The translations under genes were made by a program, and so were the position numbers. Positions 6,970 through 11,916 of a stretch of DNA of 11,916 nt are shown in pieces. The notes under the pieces are model-generated. The model ran no database searches, was not told the origin of the DNA, and worked only from the letters and a program-made list of their open reading frames with translations. The DNA comes from Candidatus Aminicenantota bacterium (GTDB lineage Bacteria; Acidobacteriota; Aminicenantia; Aminicenantales; UBA4085). The stretch is taken from assembly GCA_003154255.1 (NCBI GenBank), contig PMCY01000073.1:6472-18387 (forward strand), given 5' to 3'. Numbering within the stretch: the stretch's first letter is position 1; each line of letters opens with the position of its first letter.

Positions 6970-7598
6970 TCGAACAACGTCCGCGGCCATTGTAATTGAA
7001 AGCTCCGGCGGTGAAAAGGGCAAGGCCCGAGGATGTCGAGGGCCCGGTAGTGGACGGCCGTCCCATAGCCCTTGTGGCCGGCCAGCCCATAGCCGGCGAA
7101 AAGGGGATCGCAGAAGCGGAGGAAGGCGTCGCGCAGGACCTTGGCCAGAATCGAGGCGGCGGCGATCGAGGAGCTGCGGCGGTCGCCCTGGAGAAGGGCC
7201 TGTTGGGGGAAGGGACAGGCGCGCAGAGGCAGGCCGTCGACGAGAACCATCCCCGGCCCGGGGGAAAGAAGAAGCACGGCCCGGCGCATGGCCGCATGGG
7301 AAGCCTGAAAGATGTTGAGGCGGTCGATCTCGCCGCTGATGCTCCATCCGACTCCGACCGAAACGGCTTTTTCAAGGATGGGAAGGACGAGCTCCTCGCG
7401 GCGGCGGGGAGTGAGGAGCTTGGAGTCGTTGACCCTCCGCATCCAGGAGGGCGGCTCGGCGGAGATCAGGGACGGCGGAAAAACGACGGCGACGGCGACG
7501 ACGGGGCCGCAAAGGGCCCCGCGACCGACCTCATCCACGCCGGCGACGGACGGGTACCCCCGCTCCAGGTGCGATCGTTCAATGGAAAAATCCGCCAC
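6966..7598 (-). CDS. rnhB: Ribonuclease HII
   Basis: A 210-residue RNase HII, which cuts RNA of RNA/DNA hybrids and starts excision of ribonucleotides misincorporated in DNA. All four metal-binding acidic residues can be located by family motifs: D22 and E23 (GVDEVGRG), D121 (VDG) and D139 (QGD, 18 residues later, as in E. coli). NDSKLL (57-62), GEIDRLNIFQAS, SIAAASILAKVLRD and the C-terminal HKGYGT motif are also present. Translation probably starts at GTG (7598), 25 nt after rplS. No strong ribosome binding site is seen, and the gap holds a GGCCGG/CCGGCC hairpin (7604-7618), so expression may depend on read-through from rplS. The stop overlaps the TPR gene start. Unlike many genomes, no lepB lies between rplS and rnhB. 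Confidence 0.96.
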   Translation of the reverse strand: MADFSIERSHLERGYPSVAGVDEVGRGALCGPVVAVAVVFPPSLISAEPPSWMRRVNDSKLLTPRRREELVLPILEKAVSVGVGWSISGEIDRLNIFQASHAAMRRAVLLLSPGPGMVLVDGLPLRACPFPQQALLQGDRRSSSIAAASILAKVLRDAFLRFCDPLFAGYGLAGHKGYGTAVHYRALDILGPCPFHRRSFQLQWPRTLFE

Positions 7599-7623
7599 GG
7601 CGGGGCCGGTCGCCGGCCGGGGC

Positions 7624-7968
7624 TCAGTGCTGGTCGCCGCGCAGGCGGGCGGCCTTACCCTTAAGCGAGCGCATGTAATAGAGCTTGGCCCGGCGGACCT
7701 TGGTATGGCGGACGATTTCGATCTTCTTGACCGTCTTGGAATGGAGGGGAAAGACGCGCTCGACGCCGATGCCGAAGGAGATCTTGCGGACGGTGAACGT
7801 CGCGCGCACGCCGGCGCCGTGCCGGGCGATGATGTCGCCCTGGAAGATCTGGACGCGTTCCTTGTCGCCTTCCCTGATCAGCACGTGGACCTTGACCGTG
7901 TCGCCGACGGCGAATGTTTCGACGTCCTTCTTCATATACTTCTGTTCGACGGCCTGCAGGGTATTCAT
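7624..7968 (-). CDS. rplS: 50S ribosomal protein L19
   Basis: A 114-residue L19, a component of the large subunit at the interface with the 30S subunit. It is full length and shows the family signatures FAVGDTVKVHVLIREGDKER, FQGDIIARHGAG, FTVRKISFGIGVERVFPLHS and the basic tail VRRAKLYYMRSLKGKAAR. The ATG at 7968 overlaps the trmD stop by 4 nt (ATGA), and AAAGGA lies 7 nt upstream, inside the end of trmD. The extra RBS for a highly expressed ribosomal protein within an operon of low-abundance enzymes matches the differential translation known for the E. coli rpsP-rimM-trmD-rplS operon. Confidence 0.98.
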   Translation of the reverse strand: MNTLQAVEQKYMKKDVETFAVGDTVKVHVLIREGDKERVQIFQGDIIARHGAGVRATFTVRKISFGIGVERVFPLHSKTVKKIEIVRHTKVRRAKLYYMRSLKGKAARLRGDQH

Positions 7969-8702
7969 GATTCGTTCCTTTCCTTGGTGATTTGGGCGAG
8001 GATCCGGCGTTCCTCGGGCGACAGCGCACGCTGCGCCAGCAGATCCGGACGGCGGCTTGCGGTTTTATCCAGCGCTTTCTTCCGCCGCCAGGCTTCGATT
8101 TTCTTGTGGTCCCCGGAGAACAGAACCGCGGGCACCTTCAGGCCCCGAAATTCCCGGGGCCGGGTATAGTGGGGGTAATCGAGGCGCCCGTCGACAAATG
8201 AATCGTGGCGGACGGAGGCCGCTTTGCCCACGACGCCGGGGACAAAGCGGGCCGCGGCGTCGACGACGACCATGGCCGGGAGTTCGCCCCCGGTCAGAAC
8301 ATAATCGCCGATCGAGAGCTCATCGTCGGCCAGGCCTTCGGCGATACGCTCGTCCACGCCCTCGTAACGCCCGCAGACGAGGATGACCTGTTCCCGACCG
8401 GCCATTTCGGCGGCCCATCGTCCATCGAAGAGCCTGCCCTGGGGGGAGAGAAGATAAACGGGCGCTTTCGGCGACGTCCGTATGGCCTCGACGGCGGCAT
8501 AGATGGGCTCGGGCTTGAAGACCATGCCTTCCTCGCCGCCGAAGGGGCGGTCGTCGACCTGCAGGTGCTTGTCGGTCGTATAATCCCGCAGATTATGCAC
8601 GTGAACCTCAAGGAGCCCTTTCTGGAGCGCTTTCTGGACGACTCCCCCGTTGAAGATGTTGACGAACATCTCGGGGAAGATCGTGATTATATCAAATCTC
8701 AT
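7965..8702 (-). CDS. trmD: tRNA (guanine-N1)-methyltransferase
   Basis: A 245-residue SPOUT-class enzyme that methylates N1 of G37 in tRNAs reading CNN and some other codons, using S-adenosylmethionine; the modification prevents +1 frameshifting. Signatures present are the MRFDIITIFPEMF start, the DDRPFGGEEGMV motif (50-61), and the trefoil-knot elements YLLSPQGRLFDG (83-94), CGRYEGVDER (110-119) and SIGDYVLTGGE (130-140). The C-terminal DYPHYTRPREFRG segment, GDHKKIEAWRR and LLAQRALSPEER complete the fold. The ATG at 8702 lies 11 nt inside the end of rimM. Only a weak GGA precedes it, so translation likely depends on ribosomes finishing rimM. That makes the frameshift in rimM potentially relevant to TrmD output. 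Confidence 0.98.
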   Translation of the reverse strand: MRFDIITIFPEMFVNIFNGGVVQKALQKGLLEVHVHNLRDYTTDKHLQVDDRPFGGEEGMVFKPEPIYAAVEAIRTSPKAPVYLLSPQGRLFDGRWAAEMAGREQVILVCGRYEGVDERIAEGLADDELSIGDYVLTGGELPAMVVVDAAARFVPGVVGKAASVRHDSFVDGRLDYPHYTRPREFRGLKVPAVLFSGDHKKIEAWRRKKALDKTASRRPDLLAQRALSPEERRILAQITKERNES

Positions 8703-9203
8703 TTAAGTCCAAAAGGCCGTCCGGCGGGTCGACAACGATCCGCCCGGCCGCCGTATCGATCACCGGACAAACAGCTTCGCTGAGGGGGATGAGGAGCTCG
8801 GCCCCATCTTCCGGCCGCTCCACGACCAGGACGGCCGAGCCGCCCGCCTCCCATACGTCAACCACCGGGCCCAACGGCCGCCCGTCGAGAGTGACGGCGG
8901 AGCAACCGACCAGGTCGGTGACGTAAACCCGTCCGCTTTCCAGCGGCTTCAGGCCGTCCTCGGGAACCATGATCTCGGACCCGGCCAGAGCTTCCGCCGC
9001 GCCGATCGTATCGACTCCCCCGAGCTTGAGAACGAAACCGTTTCTCCGGGATGTCAGGGATTCGACCGGGTATTCCCGGGCCTCCCCGCGAAGCTTCAGA
9101 AAAATTTTAAAAAAAAATCAGGGGGAAGGCCGGCCGTTTCCAGCCGGACCTTGAGCTCCCCCATCCGGCCCTGGCTGCGCAAAATCCTTCCGATAGTCCT
9201 CAA
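8692..9203 (-). CDS. rimM: 16S rRNA processing protein RimM, read in two frames joined by a -1 shift
   Basis: RimM binds S19 and assists maturation of the 30S head. The first part is read from a TTG at 9203 (one base after the khpA stop, with GAAAGG five bases upstream) and gives LRTIGRILRSQGRMGELKV, the RimM N-domain opening, but ends at a TGA (9098-9096) after 35 codons. The remaining protein lies in the -1 frame: FLKLRGEAREYPVESL, then NGFVLKLGGVDTIGAAEALAGSEIMV, then the PRC-barrel part YVTDLVGC, GPVVDVWE, LIPLSEAV and the typical PDGLLDL end, stopping at 8692. That frame is itself closed by a TGA just before the T run. Joining the frames at the T9-A4-T5 run (9117-9100) gives about 170 residues, the usual family length, with no gap in homology. 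It may be programmed frameshifting, transcriptional slippage, an assembly error, or a genuine mutation. Confidence 0.88.
9099..9117 (-). promoter_or_regulatory. rimM: Slippery run inside rimM (candidate -1 frameshift or slippage site)
   Basis: Minus-strand bases 9117-9099 are nine T, four A, five T and C. In the incoming frame this reads GAT TTT TTT TTA AAA TTT TTC TGA and contains the heptamers T TTT TTA and T TTA AAA, both of the X XXY YYZ type that supports -1 tandem slippage. One added U from polymerase slippage on the T9 run would have the same effect. A 5-bp hairpin (CCGGG/CCCGG) lies about 25 nt downstream of the second heptamer, too far to be a standard stimulator. Confidence 0.55.
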
Positions 9204-9204
9204 A

Positions 9205-9441
9205 TCAGCCTTTCTCGATGATCTCGAGGTTGTATCTCCGTTTGAGCTTCATTCCCGCCGCGCCCAGGATGATCCGAATGGCGCGGGCGGTGCGGCCCTG
9301 CTTGCCGATGACCTTGCCGAGGTCTTCGGGGGCGACCTTCAGTTCCAATATGGTGGTTTGTTCGCCGTCGAGCACGGATACCTGCACCTTCTCAGGTTCG
9401 TCGACGAGAGCTTTGGCGATCAGTTCAACAAGCTCCTTCAC
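9205..9441 (-). CDS. khpA: KH-domain RNA-binding protein KhpA
   Basis: A 78-residue single KH-domain protein, the family found between rpsP and rimM in many bacteria. In Gram-positive species KhpA pairs with KhpB as an RNA chaperone affecting cell division and sRNA function; its role in this lineage is not known. The RNA-binding GXXG loop is GKQG (46-49) within [15 protein letters not shown], and the C-terminal [12 protein letters not shown] strand follows. The start is a GTG (9441) with a strong AGAAGGAGG ribosome binding site 6 nt upstream, the best in the operon. It lies 35 nt after rpsP, and its stop is one base before the TTG of rimM. Confidence 0.95.
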   Translation of the reverse strand: MKELVELIAKALVDEPEKVQVSVLDGEQTTILELKVAPEDLGKVIGKQGRTARAIRIILGAAGMKLKRRYNLEIIEKG

Positions 9442-9476
9442 GGGGAACCTCCTTCTGACTTAATAAAGAATGCGGA

Positions 9477-9728
9477 TTAGACCTTTTTGGCCGCCTTGGA
9501 TACTTTTTGCAGAAGGGAATGCACGGTCTCGGAAGGCTTGGCGCCGCGGTCGAGCCAGATCTTGGCCTTGGCCATGTCGATCTTGAACTCCGGGGGCTCG
9601 GTCGTGGGATTGTATGTCCCGATGAACTCCTTGGCCCGGCTTTCGCGGGCTTTTTTGGAGTCCATGACGACGATCCGGTAGGAGGGCCGGTTCTTGGAAC
9701 CGATTCGCATCAAACGCATAGACATCAT
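9477..9728 (-). CDS. rpsP: 30S ribosomal protein S16
   Basis: An 83-residue S16, a small-subunit protein needed early in 30S assembly. Family signatures are MRLMRIGSKNRPSYRIVVMDS, ESRAKEFIGTYNPTTEPPEFKIDMAKAKIWLDRGAKPSETV and a short basic end. Three in-frame ATGs lie within ten nucleotides (9728, 9725, 9719). The last gives MRLMRIG, closest to the usual S16 start. No Shine-Dalgarno sequence precedes any of them, so the exact start is uncertain by three residues. First gene of the operon, with its own promoter at 9765-9793. Confidence 0.97.
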   Translation of the reverse strand: MMSMRLMRIGSKNRPSYRIVVMDSKKARESRAKEFIGTYNPTTEPPEFKIDMAKAKIWLDRGAKPSETVHSLLQKVSKAAKKV

Positions 9729-9764
9729 GGTAGTTTAATCCATTCTATTGAAATGAGTTTAAGG

Positions 9765-9793
9765 ATGATAGCGAAAAACATCCCCCAAGTCAA
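9765..9793 (-). promoter_or_regulatory. Sigma-70-like promoter of the rpsP operon
   Basis: On the minus strand TTGACT (9793-9788) and TATCAT (9770-9765) are separated by exactly 17 nt, each 5 of 6 to consensus. The predicted transcription start near 9758 gives a leader of about 30 nt before rpsP. A second -10-like TAGAAT (9747-9742) lies closer to the gene but has no matching -35 noticed. Confidence 0.7.
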
Positions 9794-9820
9794 TATAATC
9801 CTGGCCCTTCGAAGGCCGTT

Positions 9821-9849
9821 TTGACTTCGGCGGCGGGAATTGATAATTT
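9821..9849 (+). promoter_or_regulatory. Candidate promoter of the glycosidase gene
   Basis: TTGACT (9821-9826), a 17-nt spacer, then TAATTT (9844-9849), within an AT-rich stretch that stands out from the GC-rich flanks. Transcription would start near 9856, giving a leader of roughly 77 nt. The promoter is back-to-back with the rpsP promoter, and a short palindromic stretch GGCCCTTCGAAGGCC (9803-9817) lies between the two -35 boxes. Confidence 0.5.
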
Positions 9850-9866
9850 TGATCCATGGGAGCGGC

Positions 9867-9899
9867 GGCCGCGGCCTTTTTTCTCGTTTGAGGCCGGCC
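9867..9899 (+). promoter_or_regulatory. GC-rich leader hairpin before the glycosidase gene
   Basis: GGCC-gc-GGCC (9867-9876) can pair with GGCCGGCC (9892-9899) as an 8-bp stem with a 2-nt bulge. The 15-nt loop begins with six T (9877-9882). The stem ends 33 nt before the ATG, leaving the GAGG ribosome binding site (9924-9927) free. A short alternative hairpin just ahead of the T run would look like a weak terminator, so an attenuator is conceivable but unproven. Confidence 0.35.
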
Positions 9900-9932
9900 G
9901 GACCAGCGCAACTATTTTAAAAAGAGGTTGTT

Positions 9933-11916
9933 ATGAAGTCATGGCTTCCCTTCCTGCGGTTCTCCCTTGCGGCCTTTCTGATCGCCGCCGCCCTCGGCCC
10001 CGCCGCGGCTCAAGGCCCGGTCGGATATAAATTCGACTTACCCGATCAAACTCTCGCTTTTCCGACCCCTTATACGGACGGCCGGACGGAACCCGGCTTC
10101 CGGCTGCGGGGAACAAAAGGCTGGGCCTGGACTTGGGACCAGTACCTGGCCGAGATCCCCACGCTCGTCCAGGGCCGGATGAATTTCCTGATGAGCTGCT
10201 ACACATCGGTCTTCACGAATATGGAGAAATTCGACAACCGCTGGTGGGAGCCTTTTTCCGATGAAACCAAAAAAGGAATCGAGCGTGTCGTCCGGGCCTG
10301 CCGCAAGAACGGCATCAATTTCTGCTTCTCCTCCCATCCGGCCCTTTATACGACGCGGCCCCTGCGCGCCGACAGCGCCAAGGACTTTGAGGAGATGTGG
10401 AATCATTACGCCTGGGTCCAGAGTCTGGGCGTCCGTTGGTTCAGCCTGTCCTATGACGATATCGAAACGAAAGGAATGGACCCGGCCGTTTTGGGCGCCG
10501 CCCACGCCGGCTTGGCCGACAGACTCCTGCGGCGCCTGCGGGAAAAGGATCCGGGCGCCGAGCTCATCTTCTGCCCGGTCTATTACTGGGGATGCGGAGA
10601 TACGGGGGAAGCCAAGTCCTACCTGGAGGCCCTGGCCCCGGCCTTGGATAAGGACATCTTTCTCTTCTGGACGGGCGACGCCGTCATCACGCCCCGCATC
10701 ACGCGGGCCTGCGCCGAAACCTTCAAAAAAACAGCCCGCCATCGCCTCGTGATCTGGGACAATTACCCGGTCAACGACCGCTCGGACGCTCTTCATCTCG
10801 GGCCGGTCACCGGCCGCGATGCCGACCTGGACGCGGTGGCCTATGGGTATATGTCCAATCCCCACTGCCCCCAAAACGAAATCAACCGCCTGCCCCTCCT
10901 GACCTGCGCCGATTACGCATACAATCCGCGGGCCTATGATCCTGGCCGATCGATCGGCCAGGCGGTTCTCCTCCAGGCCGCTGCGCCGGCCGGGCGTTTG
11001 GCCCTCAAGGACCTGATCGAGCTCTACCCCGGTAATCTGCTGAGCGGGAGCTCGTCCACGGGCTACAACTGCGTCACGGAGCGGTTCAAAGCTTTGATAA
11101 ACGAACCGCAGGGGAAGGAGAAAGGGCCGGCGTTCATCGGTCGCGTCACCGGCGCCGCCTCCCGATTGGAGAAAGAATTCCCGGGCCGTTACGCCGAAAC
11201 GAAAAAAACGGTTGCCTCCGATATCGCTCAGATGCGGGACGAATTCCGCAGGAAATATCCCGACACGGCCGGGGGACCGGCCAGCGGAACGACGATTCGC
11301 CTTTCCAAGGCGGCCCTGCAGGATAAAATCCGGGGCGGATGGGCGGGCAAGACGATCGGCTGCACATACGGCGGCCCGACCGAATTCCGCTTCCAGGGGA
11401 CGATCGCCTGGGACTACACGCCTATCCCCTGGAGCGATGATGCCATCCTGGACTATTATAAAAACGGTCCCGGACTCTACGATGATGTCTATATGAACCT
11501 GACTTTCGTCGACATTTTCCAGAAGCGCGGCCTGGACGCCCCGGCCGCCGAATTCGCCAGGGCCTTCGCCGCGGCGCCCTATCCGCTCTGGCACGCCAAC
11601 CAGATGGCCCGCTCCAACATTCTTCGCGGACTTCTGCCTCCCGCATCGGGCCACTGGCTCAACAATCCCCACGCCGACGACATCGACTTCCAGATCGAGG
11701 CCGATTTCGCCGGCCTCATGGCGCCCGGCCTGCCCTCCGCGGCGGCCGAATTCTGCGACCGCATCGGCCATATCATGAATTACGGCGACGGCTGGTACGG
11801 CGGCCTCTATGTCGCCACCATGCTCTCACTGGCCTTCGTTTCGGACGATATCCCATGGATCGTCGAGGAAGCCCTGAAAGCGGTTCCGGCCGGAAGCACT
11901 TTCGCCCGGACCATGC
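9933..11916 (+). CDS. Exported two-domain enzyme: GH84-like N-acetylglucosaminidase fused to DraG-like ADP-ribosylglycohydrolase domain (3' truncated)
   Basis: The reading frame is open for 661 residues to the window edge. Residues 1-27 are a Sec signal peptide (LAAFLIAAALGPAAAQG; no lipobox Cys), so the protein is exported. Residues about 55-330 look like a GH84 beta-N-acetylglucosaminidase: the catalytic Asp pair D175-D176 in LSYDDIE, FWTGDAVITPRIT (W246), and the sugar-binding WDNYPVND (275-282) followed by LHLGPVTGRDADL. The usual GH84 opening EGFYG is not seen; RGTKGWAWTWDQY takes its place. After a charged helical linker (about 400-455) comes an ADP-ribosylglycohydrolase/DraG-like domain from about 462: DKIRGGWAGKTIGCTYGGPTEF, the YDDVYMNLTFVD metal-site-like motif (D517-D518), HADDIDFQIEADFAGLM (580-596) and NYGDGWYGG (616-624). 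The C-terminal metal motif of the family would lie beyond the edge. GAGG is spaced 5 nt before the ATG. The whole substrate is unknown; an amino-sugar glycoconjugate is likely. Confidence 0.9.
   Translation, partial: MKSWLPFLRFSLAAFLIAAALGPAAAQGPVGYKFDLPDQTLAFPTPYTDGRTEPGFRLRGTKGWAWTWDQYLAEIPTLVQGRMNFLMSCYTSVFTNMEKFDNRWWEPFSDETKKGIERVVRACRKNGINFCFSSHPALYTTRPLRADSAKDFEEMWNHYAWVQSLGVRWFSLSYDDIETKGMDPAVLGAAHAGLADRLLRRLREKDPGAELIFCPVYYWGCGDTGEAKSYLEALAPALDKDIFLFWTGDAVITPRITRACAETFKKTARHRLVIWDNYPVNDRSDALHLGPVTGRDADLDAVAYGYMSNPHCPQNEINRLPLLTCADYAYNPRAYDPGRSIGQAVLLQAAAPAGRLALKDLIELYPGNLLSGSSSTGYNCVTERFKALINEPQGKEKGPAFIGRVTGAASRLEKEFPGRYAETKKTVASDIAQMRDEFRRKYPDTAGGPASGTTIRLSKAALQDKIRGGWAGKTIGCTYGGPTEFRFQGTIAWDYTPIPWSDDAILDYYKNGPGLYDDVYMNLTFVDIFQKRGLDAPAAEFARAFAAAPYPLWHANQMARSNILRGLLPPASGHWLNNPHADDIDFQIEADFAGLMAPGLPSAAAEFCDRIGHIMNYGDGWYGGLYVATMLSLAFVSDDIPWIVEEALKAVPAGSTFARTM

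Noticed and set aside
6970..7347. 126-residue N-terminal extension of the TPR protein
   Set aside because: It overlaps rnhB completely, is Arg/Pro/Ser-rich with no TPR pattern, and a coupled ATG exists exactly at the rnhB stop.
7604..7618. Hairpin GGCCGG-TCG-CCGGCC between rplS and rnhB as a terminator
   Set aside because: No T run follows it on either strand, and the genes beyond are tightly packed on the same strand. It may modulate read-through, but a terminator call is not supported.
8692..8970. Separate 92-residue protein starting at an internal ATG
   Set aside because: The same frame continues upstream with clear RimM sequence to the T run, so this is the C-terminal half of RimM and not an independent gene.
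1..11916. CRISPR arrays, tRNA or rRNA genes
   Set aside because: No regularly spaced direct repeats and no tRNA cloverleaf or rRNA sequence were noticed in the window.

Overview
The window is GC-rich bacterial chromosome carrying a conserved ribosomal-protein/tRNA-methylation operon, a small ECF-sigma operon, two regulatory or ATPase genes and the start of an exported glycosidase. The gene content, and the style of the ECF-sigma operon and the glycosidase, suggest an uncultivated heterotroph of the Acidobacteriota/Aminicenantota type. That placement is an inference from gene style only; no rRNA or other marker was available to confirm it.

Layout. Positions 1-950 (minus) hold a PspF-like sigma-54 activator whose last few codons fall off the left edge. 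Positions 1094-2590 (minus) hold a DUF853/YjgR-type HerA-like ATPase. Positions 2597-2982 have no gene but are dense in signals: a candidate promoter for the ATPase, a ~150-bp element with long terminal inverted repeats (REPIN/MITE-like), a cluster of decayed palindromes, a 7-bp hairpin, and a strong promoter that abuts the next start codon. Positions 2983-4831 (plus) are three tightly coupled genes: ECF sigma factor, single-pass membrane protein (probable anti-sigma), and an exported protein with a secretin N-domain.

Positions 4852-9728 (minus) form one long operon transcribed in the order rpsP - khpA - rimM - trmD - rplS - rnhB - TPR protein. Several of its genes overlap by 4-11 nt. rimM is interrupted by a reading-frame change at a run of nine T, four A and five T; a -1 shift there restores a complete, normal-length RimM. 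Positions 9729-9932 are a divergent control region with a sigma-70-like promoter on each strand and a GC hairpin in the leader of the plus-strand gene. Positions 9933-11916 (plus) encode an exported protein that joins a GH84-like beta-N-acetylglucosaminidase domain to a DraG/ADP-ribosylglycohydrolase-like domain and runs off the right edge.

How it fits together. The minus-strand operon supplies ribosome and tRNA maturation functions (S16, RimM, TrmD m1G37 methylation, L19, a KH RNA chaperone, RNase HII), with a large cytoplasmic TPR scaffold coupled to its end. The ECF trio looks like a self-contained envelope-signalling unit. The glycosidase fusion points to degradation of an amino-sugar glycan outside the cytoplasm. 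Points most worth following up are the rimM frameshift site, the GH84/DraG-like fusion, and the mobile-element arm that appears to supply a -35 box to the ATPase gene.
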